This document shows, piece by piece, positions 52,101 through 59,668 of a DNA stretch of 64,000 nucleotides. The notes beneath the pieces were generated by a model. It did no database searches. It saw only the letters and a list, made by a program, of their open reading frames with translations, and was not told the origin of the DNA. Location of the stretch: contig JBGVIT010000033.1 of NCBI GenBank assembly GCA_045128915.1, positions 90,758 to 154,757 of the forward strand, given 5' to 3'. Both the position numbers and the translations under genes were made by a program. Source of the DNA: RGIG9115 sp045128915 (GTDB taxonomy: Bacteria > Bacillota > Clostridia > UBA1381). Position 1 is the stretch's first letter. Each line of letters opens with the position of its first letter.

Positions 52101-55100
52101 GTAAACAATCCATTTTTAGGATTGGAATTATTGGCATAATTTTCTTCAATATTATCCGTTTCTGTGAGAATCGCTTGGTTCTGAGCGTGAATCAATTTTT
52201 CATACGCTTCGGCAAGTTCTTCTACATTATCTTTACAAGAAAGAATAGCGTTGCCTTGTGAATCGTATCCAGATACAAGAGAAGGAATTTGGTCTGCGAT
52301 TTTATTTACAATACTTTGATATTCGGAGTATTCATCAGCAGTTAAAGAAATATTTCTACCTAAGTTGTCTACACCTTTTGATAATTTTTCATACCTAGAA
52401 ATCATCGAATCTTCATCGGAAGTATTGTAGCCACCTTTGAGCTTTAGCAGTTCATCATGTTGCTCTTTAAATTTAGTTGTAACTTCTTCTACTTCTTCTG
52501 CAAGTTCGCTTGATGTTTTGATAAGCTTGTCAATGCCTTGAATAGCCCAAGTAATTAAAGCCGATATACCCATTGTAAGGGCGGCATTTAATGCCATTGT
52601 CGCAGCTTGCAAAGCAAATGAGGCAACTTTTGCACCAATGAGAGATGTAATATAGCCGCCCATAGATGCTTTTGCACCGTTTAAACCAGATAAATATTTA
52701 CCCAATCCAGAGTTACCAGCATTAACAGCAGATACAAAATCTTGTTGAGACATTGCAGTATTTTTACATCCGCTATTATATTCCAACATAATAGCCTTTG
52801 CAGACGACAACGAATTATTTTGTGCAACCATTGTAACTTGGGCTGCCTTTTGTTGTTTACCAAACTCTGTTATACCCTTTGCGGCGAGTTGTCCACTCTT
52901 CGCATAATTTTGTGCAGCCTCACTTGCAACGGATAAGTGCTTATTAAAGGCATCGCCAGCATCCATACCCTGACTAATAGCAAACCTATATTTATTTAAA
53001 GCCTGCATATCAAGTTGTAAGGAATTTCTAAAATCAGCATTTGTCTTCATGCCCAAGCTATTAAACTGCTTAGATACATTAGATAATGATGCACCAAATA
53101 TACTTGTTATTCTTTTGCCACTTACGGCAGCTTCGTCTTCAATTACTCTAAAGAAACCTTTACCACTAAATGATTTAAATGCGGTAAAAGTGGTAAGCAG
53201 AGTGGGGAGCAACCCAAATGTATCTATTAATTTGTCTAATCCGTTTACTAAACCTATAACGGCATCAAGAGCAGATTTTAAGAAATCTGAACTCATAAAA
53301 GTCTGCGACAGACTTTGCCAAGTAGACTTAAGTTTGTTAATACGAGCTTCGAGAGACTGTTGCCATTTCTCGTGCTCTTTCATAGCCGAACCAGAAGAGT
53401 TAAGGGAAGTCTCAAGTGCGTCTCTGGCTATGTCAAAGTTTTGCATTAAACTAGAAATTACATTGCCCTGTCGTTTTCCAGCTATAAGTTCTGTAACAGT
53501 TGCCTGTTGAATGTCAGAAAGGTCTTCCCATTTCTGAGCAAGTTCATCCAAAATGGCATATGTACTTTTAAATGTTTTACCATCGGCTTCCATAATATCC
53601 ACGCCAGAGAGAGCTTCAATTTCTGCTCTCAGTGTGGCTGTGGATTCCACCATACCTTCGGTTTCAAGACCAGCTTCTTCCAACTCTGTCTTTGCACCTC
53701 TTATACGCATAGAGATTGTTTTAAAGGATGTTCCAATAACTGTCGGGTCTTGAACTACGGTATTGGCTGCCGTGATTAACGCTATACTTTCGTCAATCGT
53801 GTTATTTGCAGCTCTTAACGAAGATGCAGACCTCTGCATAGCTTCACCAATGCCGCCAGACGAGATTGCAAAATTGTTCGAAACCTCGTTAAATTTATCT
53901 ACTATATCCATAGCGAAATCAGTATCACTAACTCCGCTTGCCTCATCTTTATATGCCGCCAGCGTAGAAATCAAACTCTTTGTTGCGTCTTCAACGCCTT
54001 CAATTTCGTCGCCAACAACTGCATATATATTTGCTACTTCTGCAAGTCCTTGAGATTCTTCAAAACCATAACCAAGCCTTGCAAAATCAGCAGTCGATTC
54101 AACAAGACCATCAATAGTTGTTCCAAGTTCTTTTGACCTTGAAGCAGCGTTGCTTAAAAACTTATTATAAGATGCGTCAGTTTCGTCAGTAACCTTTTTC
54201 AACTCTGTCATTGCCGTATCAATAGCAACAACTTGTCTGAACATATCTCTTAGTCCCTGAGACGCATACATAAACAGCGAAGCAACAGAGAAGTAAGATG
54301 AATACTTGGAGAACTGAGCCTTGAGCTTATCTCCAAATGTTTGAGTTGTTTTACCTGCTAACTGAGCTTCTTTTTTTATCTTTGCGAACTCCGACCTTAA
54401 ACGAGCCAGACTTTGCTTATCACAACTACTTATTTGTGCTTGTAATTCTTTAATTCTACCACCAAATTGTTTTGCAGCGGCAGAATTATCTTTGAGCCAG
54501 TTATCCATTTGCAATGACAGATTTGCCCTATTTTGTTTTAGAGCTTCTAAGTCATTTGCATTTCGCTCTTCAACTGCTTGTTGCTTTAGTTGACTATTGA
54601 CATTTCTTAAAACTTCTTCATATTTCTGATTGGCAACAATTAAAGCCTCAATATCATTGGCACTTGCAGCAGTTTTTATTTGGGCAAAAGAATTTTTCAG
54701 TTGGTCTATGTCAACTTTTAATTCTTCTGATTGATTTGATAACTTGCCGAATTTCGTAGTTACATCTAAAATCTCATCATCAAATTTACTAGTTCCCAAA
54801 TTGCTGCCAGACAATTTATTTTTTATCCTGTCTGCGGCTTCTGCAACTTTGTTAAAAGATTGAGAAACTTTGATTCCATAGTCTTGAACACTATATTCAC
54901 CAGTCTCTGCTTCCAATGTAACTTTTTTTATTGCTGTAACAGCCCGTTCATATTCGTCAACGCCCTTTACGGTTAATGTAATAGAACCGTCATTATTAAG
55001 GCTTGTAGTCACACCTCTTACAGCAACCCGCATTTCTTCGAGGTCTTTAGTTATAATATCTATAGAAGTTTTATCAAACCCAAAATCATTTAATGCGGTT

Positions 55101-56278
55101 TTTAAATTATTTATCTGCGAAGTTAAATCTTCGCCTCTCAAACTATCAATCTTAATATCGCTAATTCTTCTAAGTTTTTGGTCTACCTCTGTAATAGAAG
55201 AACCAATGCTGTCAAATCCAGTTCCTAAAGTTGTTTTAACAGTTCCAACATTAGCCACCAATTTCTCAATAGAATTGGACAATTTATCAAAGCTCTGAGT
55301 CAATCCATCAACAGATATTCCAGACGATAAACCTTGAAGAGCGGTTTTAATTTCGCCTAAATCAACAACAATAGAATCAAGCTGTTGAGAAAGACCTTCG
55401 ACATTAAAATTGTTATTTCCACCAAAGATTTGTCTTAATTTCTCAAAGCCTTCTTGCATTTCATTAGCGCCAGTTTGAACATCGACAGCATCTTGAACTA
55501 ATTGGTCTGCTGATTTAGAGAAACCAGAAGTAATGTGACTTATGTCTAATCCCTTTAAACTTGCAGCTTGTTTGAACATATCTATGTATTGTTTATAAGC
55601 TTGCATTTGAGAAGCCAAACTGCCACCGCTCATCCTTGAAGCAACACTATCTTTTCCGAATAAGAAATTCTCAAAGAAGTCTCCATTGCTTAATTTTGTT
55701 CCAGAAACTATTCTTTGCAGCGCTTCAAATTCGCTAAGAGACGACTTGTATGTATCATTATAGTATTTAACAAGGTCACTCATCTGCTGTTTTAATTGGG
55801 GCAGCGTTTCATTTCTAACCTTACTACCATAAGCAGCATTTCTTCCAATTTGATTGGAGCCACCCATATTAATACCAAAATTGATATTAAAATCTTTCCC
55901 GCTAAGAGACTTTAACTCAGCATTTAACTCATCAAATTTACCAGAAGCCTTGTCTAATGCGGTACTAATTGAATTGATAGAAGAGAGGAGTGATTTCATT
56001 CCCGACTTGCTATCAAGTGTGCCTATAGAAGCTTTAATATCTGCGATAATACCTTTGACATCTCTAAGAGAATTTTCTAAAGAAGTAGTATCGAGAGTTA
56101 AAGCGTTCTTATCACTTTTTCCCAAGCTTTGAATTTGCTTTTTAATCTCGGCAAGATTTTCAATCTCAACCTTTATTGGAATTGGTGTTACTTTATCGCC
56201 AGCCTTATTAATTTGGGATTGCAGGTCGCCAACATCAATATCAACGCCTAGCGAAATCTTATATTCATTTTCGCCCAT
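46151..56278 (-). CDS. Giant tail tape measure protein (TP901 type), 3375 aa
   Basis: The start is ATG at 56278 (MGENEYKISLGVDIDVGDLQ) with AAGGAG upstream; an in-frame GTG 12 bases earlier is too close to that site. The N-terminal 640 residues are coiled coil. The TP901 core lies at about 680-1050 (GTTIDGLVESTADFARLGYG; VVQDPTVIGTSFKTISMRIRGAK). A hydrophobic segment is at about 1215-1260 (AATMALNAALTMGISALITW). Repeated short blocks (VDNLSSKLEGLDDKTIQAIAEAVG) lie at about 2300-2400. Two ELGREVLVRDG/GQEFIIRPSDG-type blocks are at about 2455 and 3255, and an SH3-like domain at about 3165-3235. It sets tail length and helps DNA entry. Confidence 0.93.
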   Translation of the reverse strand: MGENEYKISLGVDIDVGDLQSQINKAGDKVTPIPIKVEIENLAEIKKQIQSLGKSDKNALTLDTTSLENSLRDVKGIIADIKASIGTLDSKSGMKSLLSSINSISTALDKASGKFDELNAELKSLSGKDFNINFGINMGGSNQIGRNAAYGSKVRNETLPQLKQQMSDLVKYYNDTYKSSLSEFEALQRIVSGTKLSNGDFFENFLFGKDSVASRMSGGSLASQMQAYKQYIDMFKQAASLKGLDISHITSGFSKSADQLVQDAVDVQTGANEMQEGFEKLRQIFGGNNNFNVEGLSQQLDSIVVDLGEIKTALQGLSSGISVDGLTQSFDKLSNSIEKLVANVGTVKTTLGTGFDSIGSSITEVDQKLRRISDIKIDSLRGEDLTSQINNLKTALNDFGFDKTSIDIITKDLEEMRVAVRGVTTSLNNDGSITLTVKGVDEYERAVTAIKKVTLEAETGEYSVQDYGIKVSQSFNKVAEAADRIKNKLSGSNLGTSKFDDEILDVTTKFGKLSNQSEELKVDIDQLKNSFAQIKTAASANDIEALIVANQKYEEVLRNVNSQLKQQAVEERNANDLEALKQNRANLSLQMDNWLKDNSAAAKQFGGRIKELQAQISSCDKQSLARLRSEFAKIKKEAQLAGKTTQTFGDKLKAQFSKYSSYFSVASLFMYASQGLRDMFRQVVAIDTAMTELKKVTDETDASYNKFLSNAASRSKELGTTIDGLVESTADFARLGYGFEESQGLAEVANIYAVVGDEIEGVEDATKSLISTLAAYKDEASGVSDTDFAMDIVDKFNEVSNNFAISSGGIGEAMQRSASSLRAANNTIDESIALITAANTVVQDPTVIGTSFKTISMRIRGAKTELEEAGLETEGMVESTATLRAEIEALSGVDIMEADGKTFKSTYAILDELAQKWEDLSDIQQATVTELIAGKRQGNVISSLMQNFDIARDALETSLNSSGSAMKEHEKWQQSLEARINKLKSTWQSLSQTFMSSDFLKSALDAVIGLVNGLDKLIDTFGLLPTLLTTFTAFKSFSGKGFFRVIEDEAAVSGKRITSIFGASLSNVSKQFNSLGMKTNADFRNSLQLDMQALNKYRFAISQGMDAGDAFNKHLSVASEAAQNYAKSGQLAAKGITEFGKQQKAAQVTMVAQNNSLSSAKAIMLEYNSGCKNTAMSQQDFVSAVNAGNSGLGKYLSGLNGAKASMGGYITSLIGAKVASFALQAATMALNAALTMGISALITWAIQGIDKLIKTSSELAEEVEEVTTKFKEQHDELLKLKGGYNTSDEDSMISRYEKLSKGVDNLGRNISLTADEYSEYQSIVNKIADQIPSLVSGYDSQGNAILSCKDNVEELAEAYEKLIHAQNQAILTETDNIEENYANNSNPKNGLFTSGWSRELENDSIKILEDVYKNGLTAEEIKEKYNSRYNALEIMKALNDAGIDTGTDDWWNPFDLFNWGDNTIIWEKLAETYKTDPTKIKNIIDDYYGQFDEIVQQQKIIAQAKLSEAFDISSTISGLDYGNISEDLQAVAYQVVGSLDKDFFDKLQEDGKTVEQWTTEMLNQLNSIGKDNNAEIEAAFDLQTQFNGGEIPFGDYVKGLEDTGKLIDGLNLKDEVKSQLKLSLGLDENGLVAEYKQLKNRLADSELFNIMPEDYEPFLEGLSAEELSILVDIIPELSETDYRETIDDVKSALKLEMMKAGLTFDLNLEIETAGIEALNTALAESVSATGLSSESITALKGRYADLEEKGYDLSVLFEETSHGIHLNRQEFNKLEKAYATDKLADVNGDLEEMKVTYDDLGEAIKNTDDPIRKAELYNDRQTLAKRISEAATLAAQYEGLTSAYNDWLAAEEAGQERDMYENVIEGFENIGDEISRGWYDDATIEFLEMLTGRTDLAGKSAKQLKEIYDNLDKSIKYIGKDGKVLEDTGYSVRDFFTVDDEGNSTADGVYNFLDAIGKLEEEAFGGKDVVKRDKNGKVIAFDFELAAKKDKDGNIIKNGDEAIAEALGISEELVQIMKRAADDAGFVVSMDGTYKQLADLQNEARESAEYLKSIGKTDFDFDFNTTSLTSLNKQLDEAHKILEDPDFWNKDGTFNFNAKGATQAMQVVSTLQAKVDKLTEEKYGIGLTVEDEEFEEPLENLQEYGRTVQTLNQLKLNPKANAEEIESLNDELNDIAEYFANLDGETKVKLGFEADDGIEEVKKKIESGEIEIPTVLDIQTNMDKNLETLADLALLNSGLLSDKEEETIEKKYKIEAKADEVDTSDVEEKVESAVIDGLGNPILSREANIKIIAETFGIEDVDNLSSKLEGLDDKTIQAIAEAVGKGDVDALDLAIAGMDGNTVQAVAEALGYSDVETLKAAVRNMQGNEVDAKVDTDGQAEKIWTLQDEIDGLKGKTVDIVTNIKKVYSTVAAGGKKKAAQRTGMDLSPVNGTANINGTTGRAYKRGSWGTKNSGTALVGELGREVLVRDGRYYTIGDNGAEFIKYQKGDIIFNHVQSEELFKNGKVTSGGGRAKAFAQGTAFDTGTGGGEYGGSTVGSNNKDKTEETFDWIETLISRLERTIDNLDQTVNNIYKSWSDRNTALTDEISEVGKLISKQESAHDAYMAEANKVGLDESWASKVRNGTIDINTITDENLAEKIKDYETWYEKALAAKDAIEDLKQTEAELYEQRFENIQSQYDGILQGYEHTESMLNEYISQAEAKGHIVSKNYYNALIDNEKSNIAELQKEQVDLIAKRDEAVASGAIVKGSQAWYDMCAEIDGVTQAIEEGATALIEYDNAIRDIDWQVFDLIQERISDVTAEADFLIDLMSYDKLFDDNGKLTDKGMATMGLHGQNYNTYMYAADEYANEISKLNTQIANGELDGNSQDVINRRRELIELQRESILAAEDEKQAIKDLVEEGINLELEALQERIDLHNEELDSMKDLYDYQNNVQEQTENIASLQKQLHAYEGFTDEETRATVQKLKVELESAQQDLQETEYDKYIADQTALLDELFLEYENVLNTRLDDTNALITQVIDAVNIAAGAEGTIATALGSEGAIAKELVANGVTIKTTLENEAKSVGATLSTAMKGIWSVDEGNAKSVLETYGKGFQDKQTTTNTVLGDIKTYIGRMVDDVDKDAQTKTTANKTSTSAKKDPTKNSGSSNKASSSSGGNKTAGGDGKVKIGDKVKFLSGKYYYDSQGVTPAGSKNHGKQVYITNINKKSWATHPYHISTGKKLGQGDLGWLKLNQISGYATGKRNFLDDEIAWTQENGQEFIIRPSDGAILTPIAKGDSVLTSAASSNIWDMANSPADFIKDNLNLGTANVPNNSTVQNTYTQNFENIVFSMPNVKNYSELLSALQKDPKFDKLIKAMTIDQIAGKSSLAKNKSIR

Positions 56279-56470
56279 ATATTTATTCACACTCCTTTCT
56301 ACAGGTGCATTTATAAACGCACCTCGAAGGGTGCTGTGTTATTTTCTAATTTAATTTATTAATTTTTGTTTTTTGTTTGATATTTCGTATTTAGTAGGGT
56401 AAGGGGAGAGGAGAGGGCATAAAAGTCTGATTTTAAGCCATCTCTCCCTAACCACATATTTTATATAACT

Positions 56471-57520
56471 TTAATTGTTATTAGAACCATCTTGTTCTAA
56501 AGCATTCTTTAACTTGCCAAGAGACTTCCATTCAGCTTCCTTGGCAGTAACATCATTATAAATACTAATCATACTGTGACCAGTACCCTCAGCCCAACCA
56601 GTAAGATACACAATCAAATCATCTTCCAAGCCTATGCGCTTATACATAGAAATGTTATAGTGTCTGAAATTATGTGGATAGCAAGGTTGGTCAACAATAT
56701 CGCTCCAATTACCCATCCAATCTCTTAGTCTGTCAGCATTAGCAGGAGAACCGTCTTTTGTAATAAAAACATAATCGTGTTCTTGATTATTCTCTGCCAT
56801 AATTTCTTTTCTTACTTCTAACCATTTTTTATAATAGGGAAGAAACATATCTTTTAATATGTATTTGGTTAACATTTTTCCGTTAACACCACGACCCTTC
56901 GTTCTAATCTTTTCAGTAGTCTCTAAGAACAAACCATCAAACACGGTGTTTTCTTCGTCAATGAGGTCTGTTGTAAAACTTGCCAATTCTGAAACTCTTG
57001 CACCGCAAGAAATAGCGAGAGCGAGTAAACATTGTTCTTGAATTCTATTTTCTTCTTCAAGGGTGGCAAATATCTTGTCAACATCTTCCTTCTGCAAAAC
57101 AGTCTTTTCTCTTACCGCCTCTTTTGTTGGCTTTTCAATCTTTGGTAAAAGATTGCGGAATGTAGGATATTCTTCGTCAAAATAATTTTCAATCCATTCA
57201 CTAAAACTCGAAAGCGATGAATGGCATTGTGCAAATCTGTTAGGACTCCATTTTAATTCACTTAAAGCATAATCAAAAAAGTCGAGCATTTCTATTTTGC
57301 GAATATCTGTAAACAATTTATTATCATTGTTTTCAACATTCCAGCAAAAGAAAATCAAAAAATTCGACCTATATACAACAACAGATTTAGGAGAACGCTT
57401 AGTAGCAAAGTTCTTCAAAAATCTTTCCATTAACTTAATATTCTTTGGATTTATTTGTTCTATTAATTCTTCGGATGTAATTATTTTTCTAAATGTTTCT
57501 CTACCATTATTTTTTGCCAT
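56471..57520 (-). CDS. Tyrosine recombinase inside the tail gene cluster
   Basis: 349 residues. A SAM-like N-terminal core-binding domain (to about 135) is followed by the catalytic domain with R175 (GARVSELA), K208 (TKGRG), H283 and R286 (PHNFRHYN), W309 or H315, and Y321 (SMISIYND). All RKHRHY positions are filled, so it should be active. Such enzymes integrate, excise, invert or resolve DNA via a covalent 3'-phosphotyrosine. It is in the same direction as tail genes, between a gp10-like protein and the tape measure, where phages do not normally keep an integrase. The window already has a serine integrase. Confidence 0.88.
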   Translation of the reverse strand: MAKNNGRETFRKIITSEELIEQINPKNIKLMERFLKNFATKRSPKSVVVYRSNFLIFFCWNVENNDNKLFTDIRKIEMLDFFDYALSELKWSPNRFAQCHSSLSSFSEWIENYFDEEYPTFRNLLPKIEKPTKEAVREKTVLQKEDVDKIFATLEEENRIQEQCLLALAISCGARVSELASFTTDLIDEENTVFDGLFLETTEKIRTKGRGVNGKMLTKYILKDMFLPYYKKWLEVRKEIMAENNQEHDYVFITKDGSPANADRLRDWMGNWSDIVDQPCYPHNFRHYNISMYKRIGLEDDLIVYLTGWAEGTGHSMISIYNDVTAKEAEWKSLGKLKNALEQDGSNNN

Positions 57521-57545
57521 ATAATCATCCTCCTTTCTAAATGAC

Positions 57546-58010
57546 TTATTTAATAGGAATTCCCTCTGAAAGCAACATGTTTTTTAATATTTTTAAAGCC
57601 TCAGCTTGAACCCCAACTCTAAGTTGCTCATTCCAAAGCACCGTTCCTGTATCACCTGCAACAAATTTTAATGCAACTCCATTTGCAACTCCAATGGCAC
57701 CGTGATAACCAGCAGAGGCAGCCTTCATTACTTGTTCGCCAGACGGTTGCGCTCCTGTCACATAATTAAGACCATCAATATCAAAACCTACTTCAGTTTT
57801 ATAACCATTGGTTGTTGGCATAATTTCGAACTTTATCAGAGAGTTATATAATTGATATGTTCTCTCATATAACTCTGGAGAATAGTCTGCATAATACTCC
57901 TGCATAAATCTTTCAAGAATACGATAAACCTGTTTTTGTGTGTTGATTAAAGCATTCTTACACTTTGCCAATAAAAAATCTTTTAATTGTTTTTCATTTT
58001 TAAAAACCAT
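57546..58010 (-). CDS. HK97 gp10-like / tail completion protein candidate, 154 aa
   Basis: FMQEYYADYSPELYERTYQLYNSLIKFEIMP matches the helix and strand of phage gp10-like head-tail or tail completion proteins (Y-P-x-x-Y-x-R-T-x-x-L-x-x-S). YHGAIGVANGVALKF and ending LLSEGIPIK follow. It would sit at the tail-head junction, although here it lies after the major tail gene. GGTGAAT site; 2 bases separate it from the previous stop. Confidence 0.55.
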   Translation of the reverse strand: MVFKNEKQLKDFLLAKCKNALINTQKQVYRILERFMQEYYADYSPELYERTYQLYNSLIKFEIMPTTNGYKTEVGFDIDGLNYVTGAQPSGEQVMKAASAGYHGAIGVANGVALKFVAGDTGTVLWNEQLRVGVQAEALKILKNMLLSEGIPIK

Positions 58011-58012
58011 GA

Positions 58013-58654
58013 TTATTCACCAGTTTTATTTTTCTCATTAACAGCCTTAATCGCCGCATCCAAAACCTCGGCAAATTCAGCCTTCTCAGCCTTACTCTCA
58101 GCAATCTCTTCCGAATTCTTCTTGTGCAAATCACTATTAACATAAGCATCTACAACACTCTCAGGAGTAAGTTTGCCAGTCATATCAGCAAACTTCTTAG
58201 CCATCTTCATTGCACTATCTAAATCAACCTCATTTACTTTCTTTTCAAAAGTATTTACTAAGCTTGCAAGAGCTTCGTTGAGGGGATTAGGATGAATTCC
58301 AGTGAGATAAGCAATGGAATTATCTACCGCCTTATTAAGCTCGTCAAAGAGGGTGGGAAGGGCATTCGCTCTAACAATGTCTACAATATTAGTTTCTTCT
58401 AAAAACTGCTCAACATCATTTACAAAGTGGGGAGACTGTTTAAGTTCAGCAGTATCAATATTAGTAAACATATCAACTACATAAAAATCGAAAATAAGGT
58501 CTCTGAGAATAGAATTATAATTTTTCTCATCTACCACAAGACCAACAACAGCATTGACAAATTTTTGTTTTTCGAAAACAGAGAGGTCTGTACCGAAATT
58601 AAAGCCAATCAACTCTTCACCCTTAACATATGTGCCCGTCATTACATTTTTCAT
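58013..58654 (-). CDS. Acidic helical tail-cluster protein, chaperone-position candidate
   Basis: 213 residues from MKNVMTGTYVKGEEL. VYVDEKNYNSILRDLIFDFYVVDMFTN and FLEETNIVDIVRANALPTLFDELNKAVD are helical and acidic, ending EVLDAAIKAVNEKNKTGE. ATG 58654 is chosen since GGTG lies just upstream, inside a 23-bp sequence repeated before 59497. Position between major tail gene and tape measure is that of tail assembly chaperones, but no slippery heptamer was recognised. Confidence 0.5.
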   Translation of the reverse strand: MKNVMTGTYVKGEELIGFNFGTDLSVFEKQKFVNAVVGLVVDEKNYNSILRDLIFDFYVVDMFTNIDTAELKQSPHFVNDVEQFLEETNIVDIVRANALPTLFDELNKAVDNSIAYLTGIHPNPLNEALASLVNTFEKKVNEVDLDSAMKMAKKFADMTGKLTPESVVDAYVNSDLHKKNSEEIAESKAEKAEFAEVLDAAIKAVNEKNKTGE

Positions 58655-58655
58655 A

Positions 58656-58678
58656 TTTTCACCATTTTCATACCTTTC
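58656..58678. repeat. 23-bp direct repeat at a gene start, copy 1
   Basis: Identical to 59502-59524 over 23 bases. Read on the - strand it ends in GGTGAAAA and supplies the ribosome site for the ATG at 58654. The sequence after it also starts similarly (T-rich ATATATTT). Confidence 0.85.
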
Positions 58679-58740
58679 ATTCTTGTATTTGTACATAAAA
58701 TTTTCATTTTAAGTTTCATTCATTTTTATATATTTATTTG

Positions 58741-59286
58741 TTATAATGGATAAATTTTAGATTGAGATTCTAAAAATTCATCTAAATTCCATCTGTAATT
58801 TTTTCTTAATTTCTCGCCCTTAATTTTAATACCACCATTAAGAGAGATGTCCATAATATTTAAAGATTTTTTGTTTGTGCCTTTTCTGAATTTATTAAAA
58901 TCTTTTATATTCATAAAGTACAAAAGTTGCTCTCCATTGTCCAACCTAAAATTAAACATAAACCCCGCAATGCAGTTGTCATACTCAGAAGCCTTTGTTA
59001 AACCCTCAATTTGATGCCATTTAATCATAGCGTTTTTTTCTTCTTTTTCATCTTCTTCGCAAGTGTGGTAGGTGAGATACTTTTGAGAAGTTGACTTTAA
59101 TTCTAAGCTATATGATGTTCTATGAATGCTATCAAAACACTCAAAATCATAAGGGTTCTTTTTTGAAAACCTAGTATCATCTCTTTGGGTAAACGACTGA
59201 GGCGGGTCTGGGATTCTAGTTATTTTAAAATAAGGTGGGGCGTTAGACTTTAGCGTTGCTTCAAATTTTTTGCCTTCATTAACCAT
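58741..59286 (-). CDS. RecU-like Holliday junction resolvase / nuclease
   Basis: 181 residues from MVNEGKKFEATLKSNAPPYF, with an AAGGAT site; a longer frame lacks a site. The order NEGKKFE, TRIPDPPQSF, PYDFECFDS with the acidic residue, SLELKSTSQKYL (E-x-K), and IKWHQIEGLTKASEY is that of RecU, a PD-(D/E)xK resolvase of Gram-positives that cuts four-way DNA junctions. Phages use it to clear branches before packaging. It overlaps 59279-59497 by 8 bases. It is unusual to find it between tail genes. Confidence 0.78.
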   Translation of the reverse strand: MVNEGKKFEATLKSNAPPYFKITRIPDPPQSFTQRDDTRFSKKNPYDFECFDSIHRTSYSLELKSTSQKYLTYHTCEEDEKEEKNAMIKWHQIEGLTKASEYDNCIAGFMFNFRLDNGEQLLYFMNIKDFNKFRKGTNKKSLNIMDISLNGGIKIKGEKLRKNYRWNLDEFLESQSKIYPL

Positions 59287-59497
59287 TGTTCTTATCCTTA
59301 TTTTCAGCCCACTTAATCTTCGCCCATTCGTGGTCTGATTTTTTAAATACAAATACCCACTTCATCTGACTATCAACAAATAAGTCAACTAGTTTGCATC
59401 CCCAAGAATAATAGTGAGCCGCTTGAATATAATTTCTAAAAAAGCAGTGCTCTTCATCTTCATACATCTCACCAGTTAAATCAGATATACTTTTCAT
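59279..59497 (-). CDS. Hypothetical protein, 72 aa
   Basis: MKSISDLTGEMYEDEEHCFFRNYIQAAHYYSWGCKLVDLFVDSQMKWVFVFKK. The C-terminal block resembles phage small proteins with (M/L)VFVFKK(S/T)D ends. Function unknown. Coupled to the RecU-like gene by an 8-base overlap. Its ribosome site is in the second copy of the 23-bp repeat. Confidence 0.55.
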   Translation of the reverse strand: MKSISDLTGEMYEDEEHCFFRNYIQAAHYYSWGCKLVDLFVDSQMKWVFVFKKSDHEWAKIKWAENKDKNNG

Positions 59498-59501
59498 TTC
59501 T

Positions 59502-59524
59502 TTTTCACCATTTTCATACCTTTC
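59502..59524. repeat. 23-bp direct repeat at a gene start, copy 2
   Basis: Second copy of the leader repeat at 58656-58678, placed 5 bases before the ATG at 59497. The shared leader suggests a duplicated expression signal or a junction of gene insertion. Confidence 0.85.
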
Positions 59525-59548
59525 TTCATATATTTCTTACATCAAAAA

Positions 59549-59650
59549 TTGAAATGTAAAAAAAAGGATATATTGTTTAATGAATGTGTGTGAATAACTC
59601 TCATAATACAATATATCCTTTCATTTACATTTCAACTTAATTCACACACA
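59549..59650 (-). terminator. 26-bp hairpin with pseudoknot potential and T-run
   Basis: Arms: 59549-59560 pairs with 59624-59635 (12 bp, TTGAAATGTAAA) and 59563-59576 with 59608-59621 (14 bp, AAAGGATATATTGT). A 31-base loop contains TGTGTGTGAAT (59585-59595), complementary over 11 bases to ATTCACACACA (59640-59650) just outside the hairpin on its transcription-upstream side. In the leftward transcript the hairpin is followed by TTTTTGATG, so it can terminate. The outside copy pairing to the loop would form a pseudoknot or compete with folding. It separates the structural genes from the RecU-like unit. Confidence 0.7.
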
Positions 59651-59668
59651 TAAAAATAGCAAAGCATA

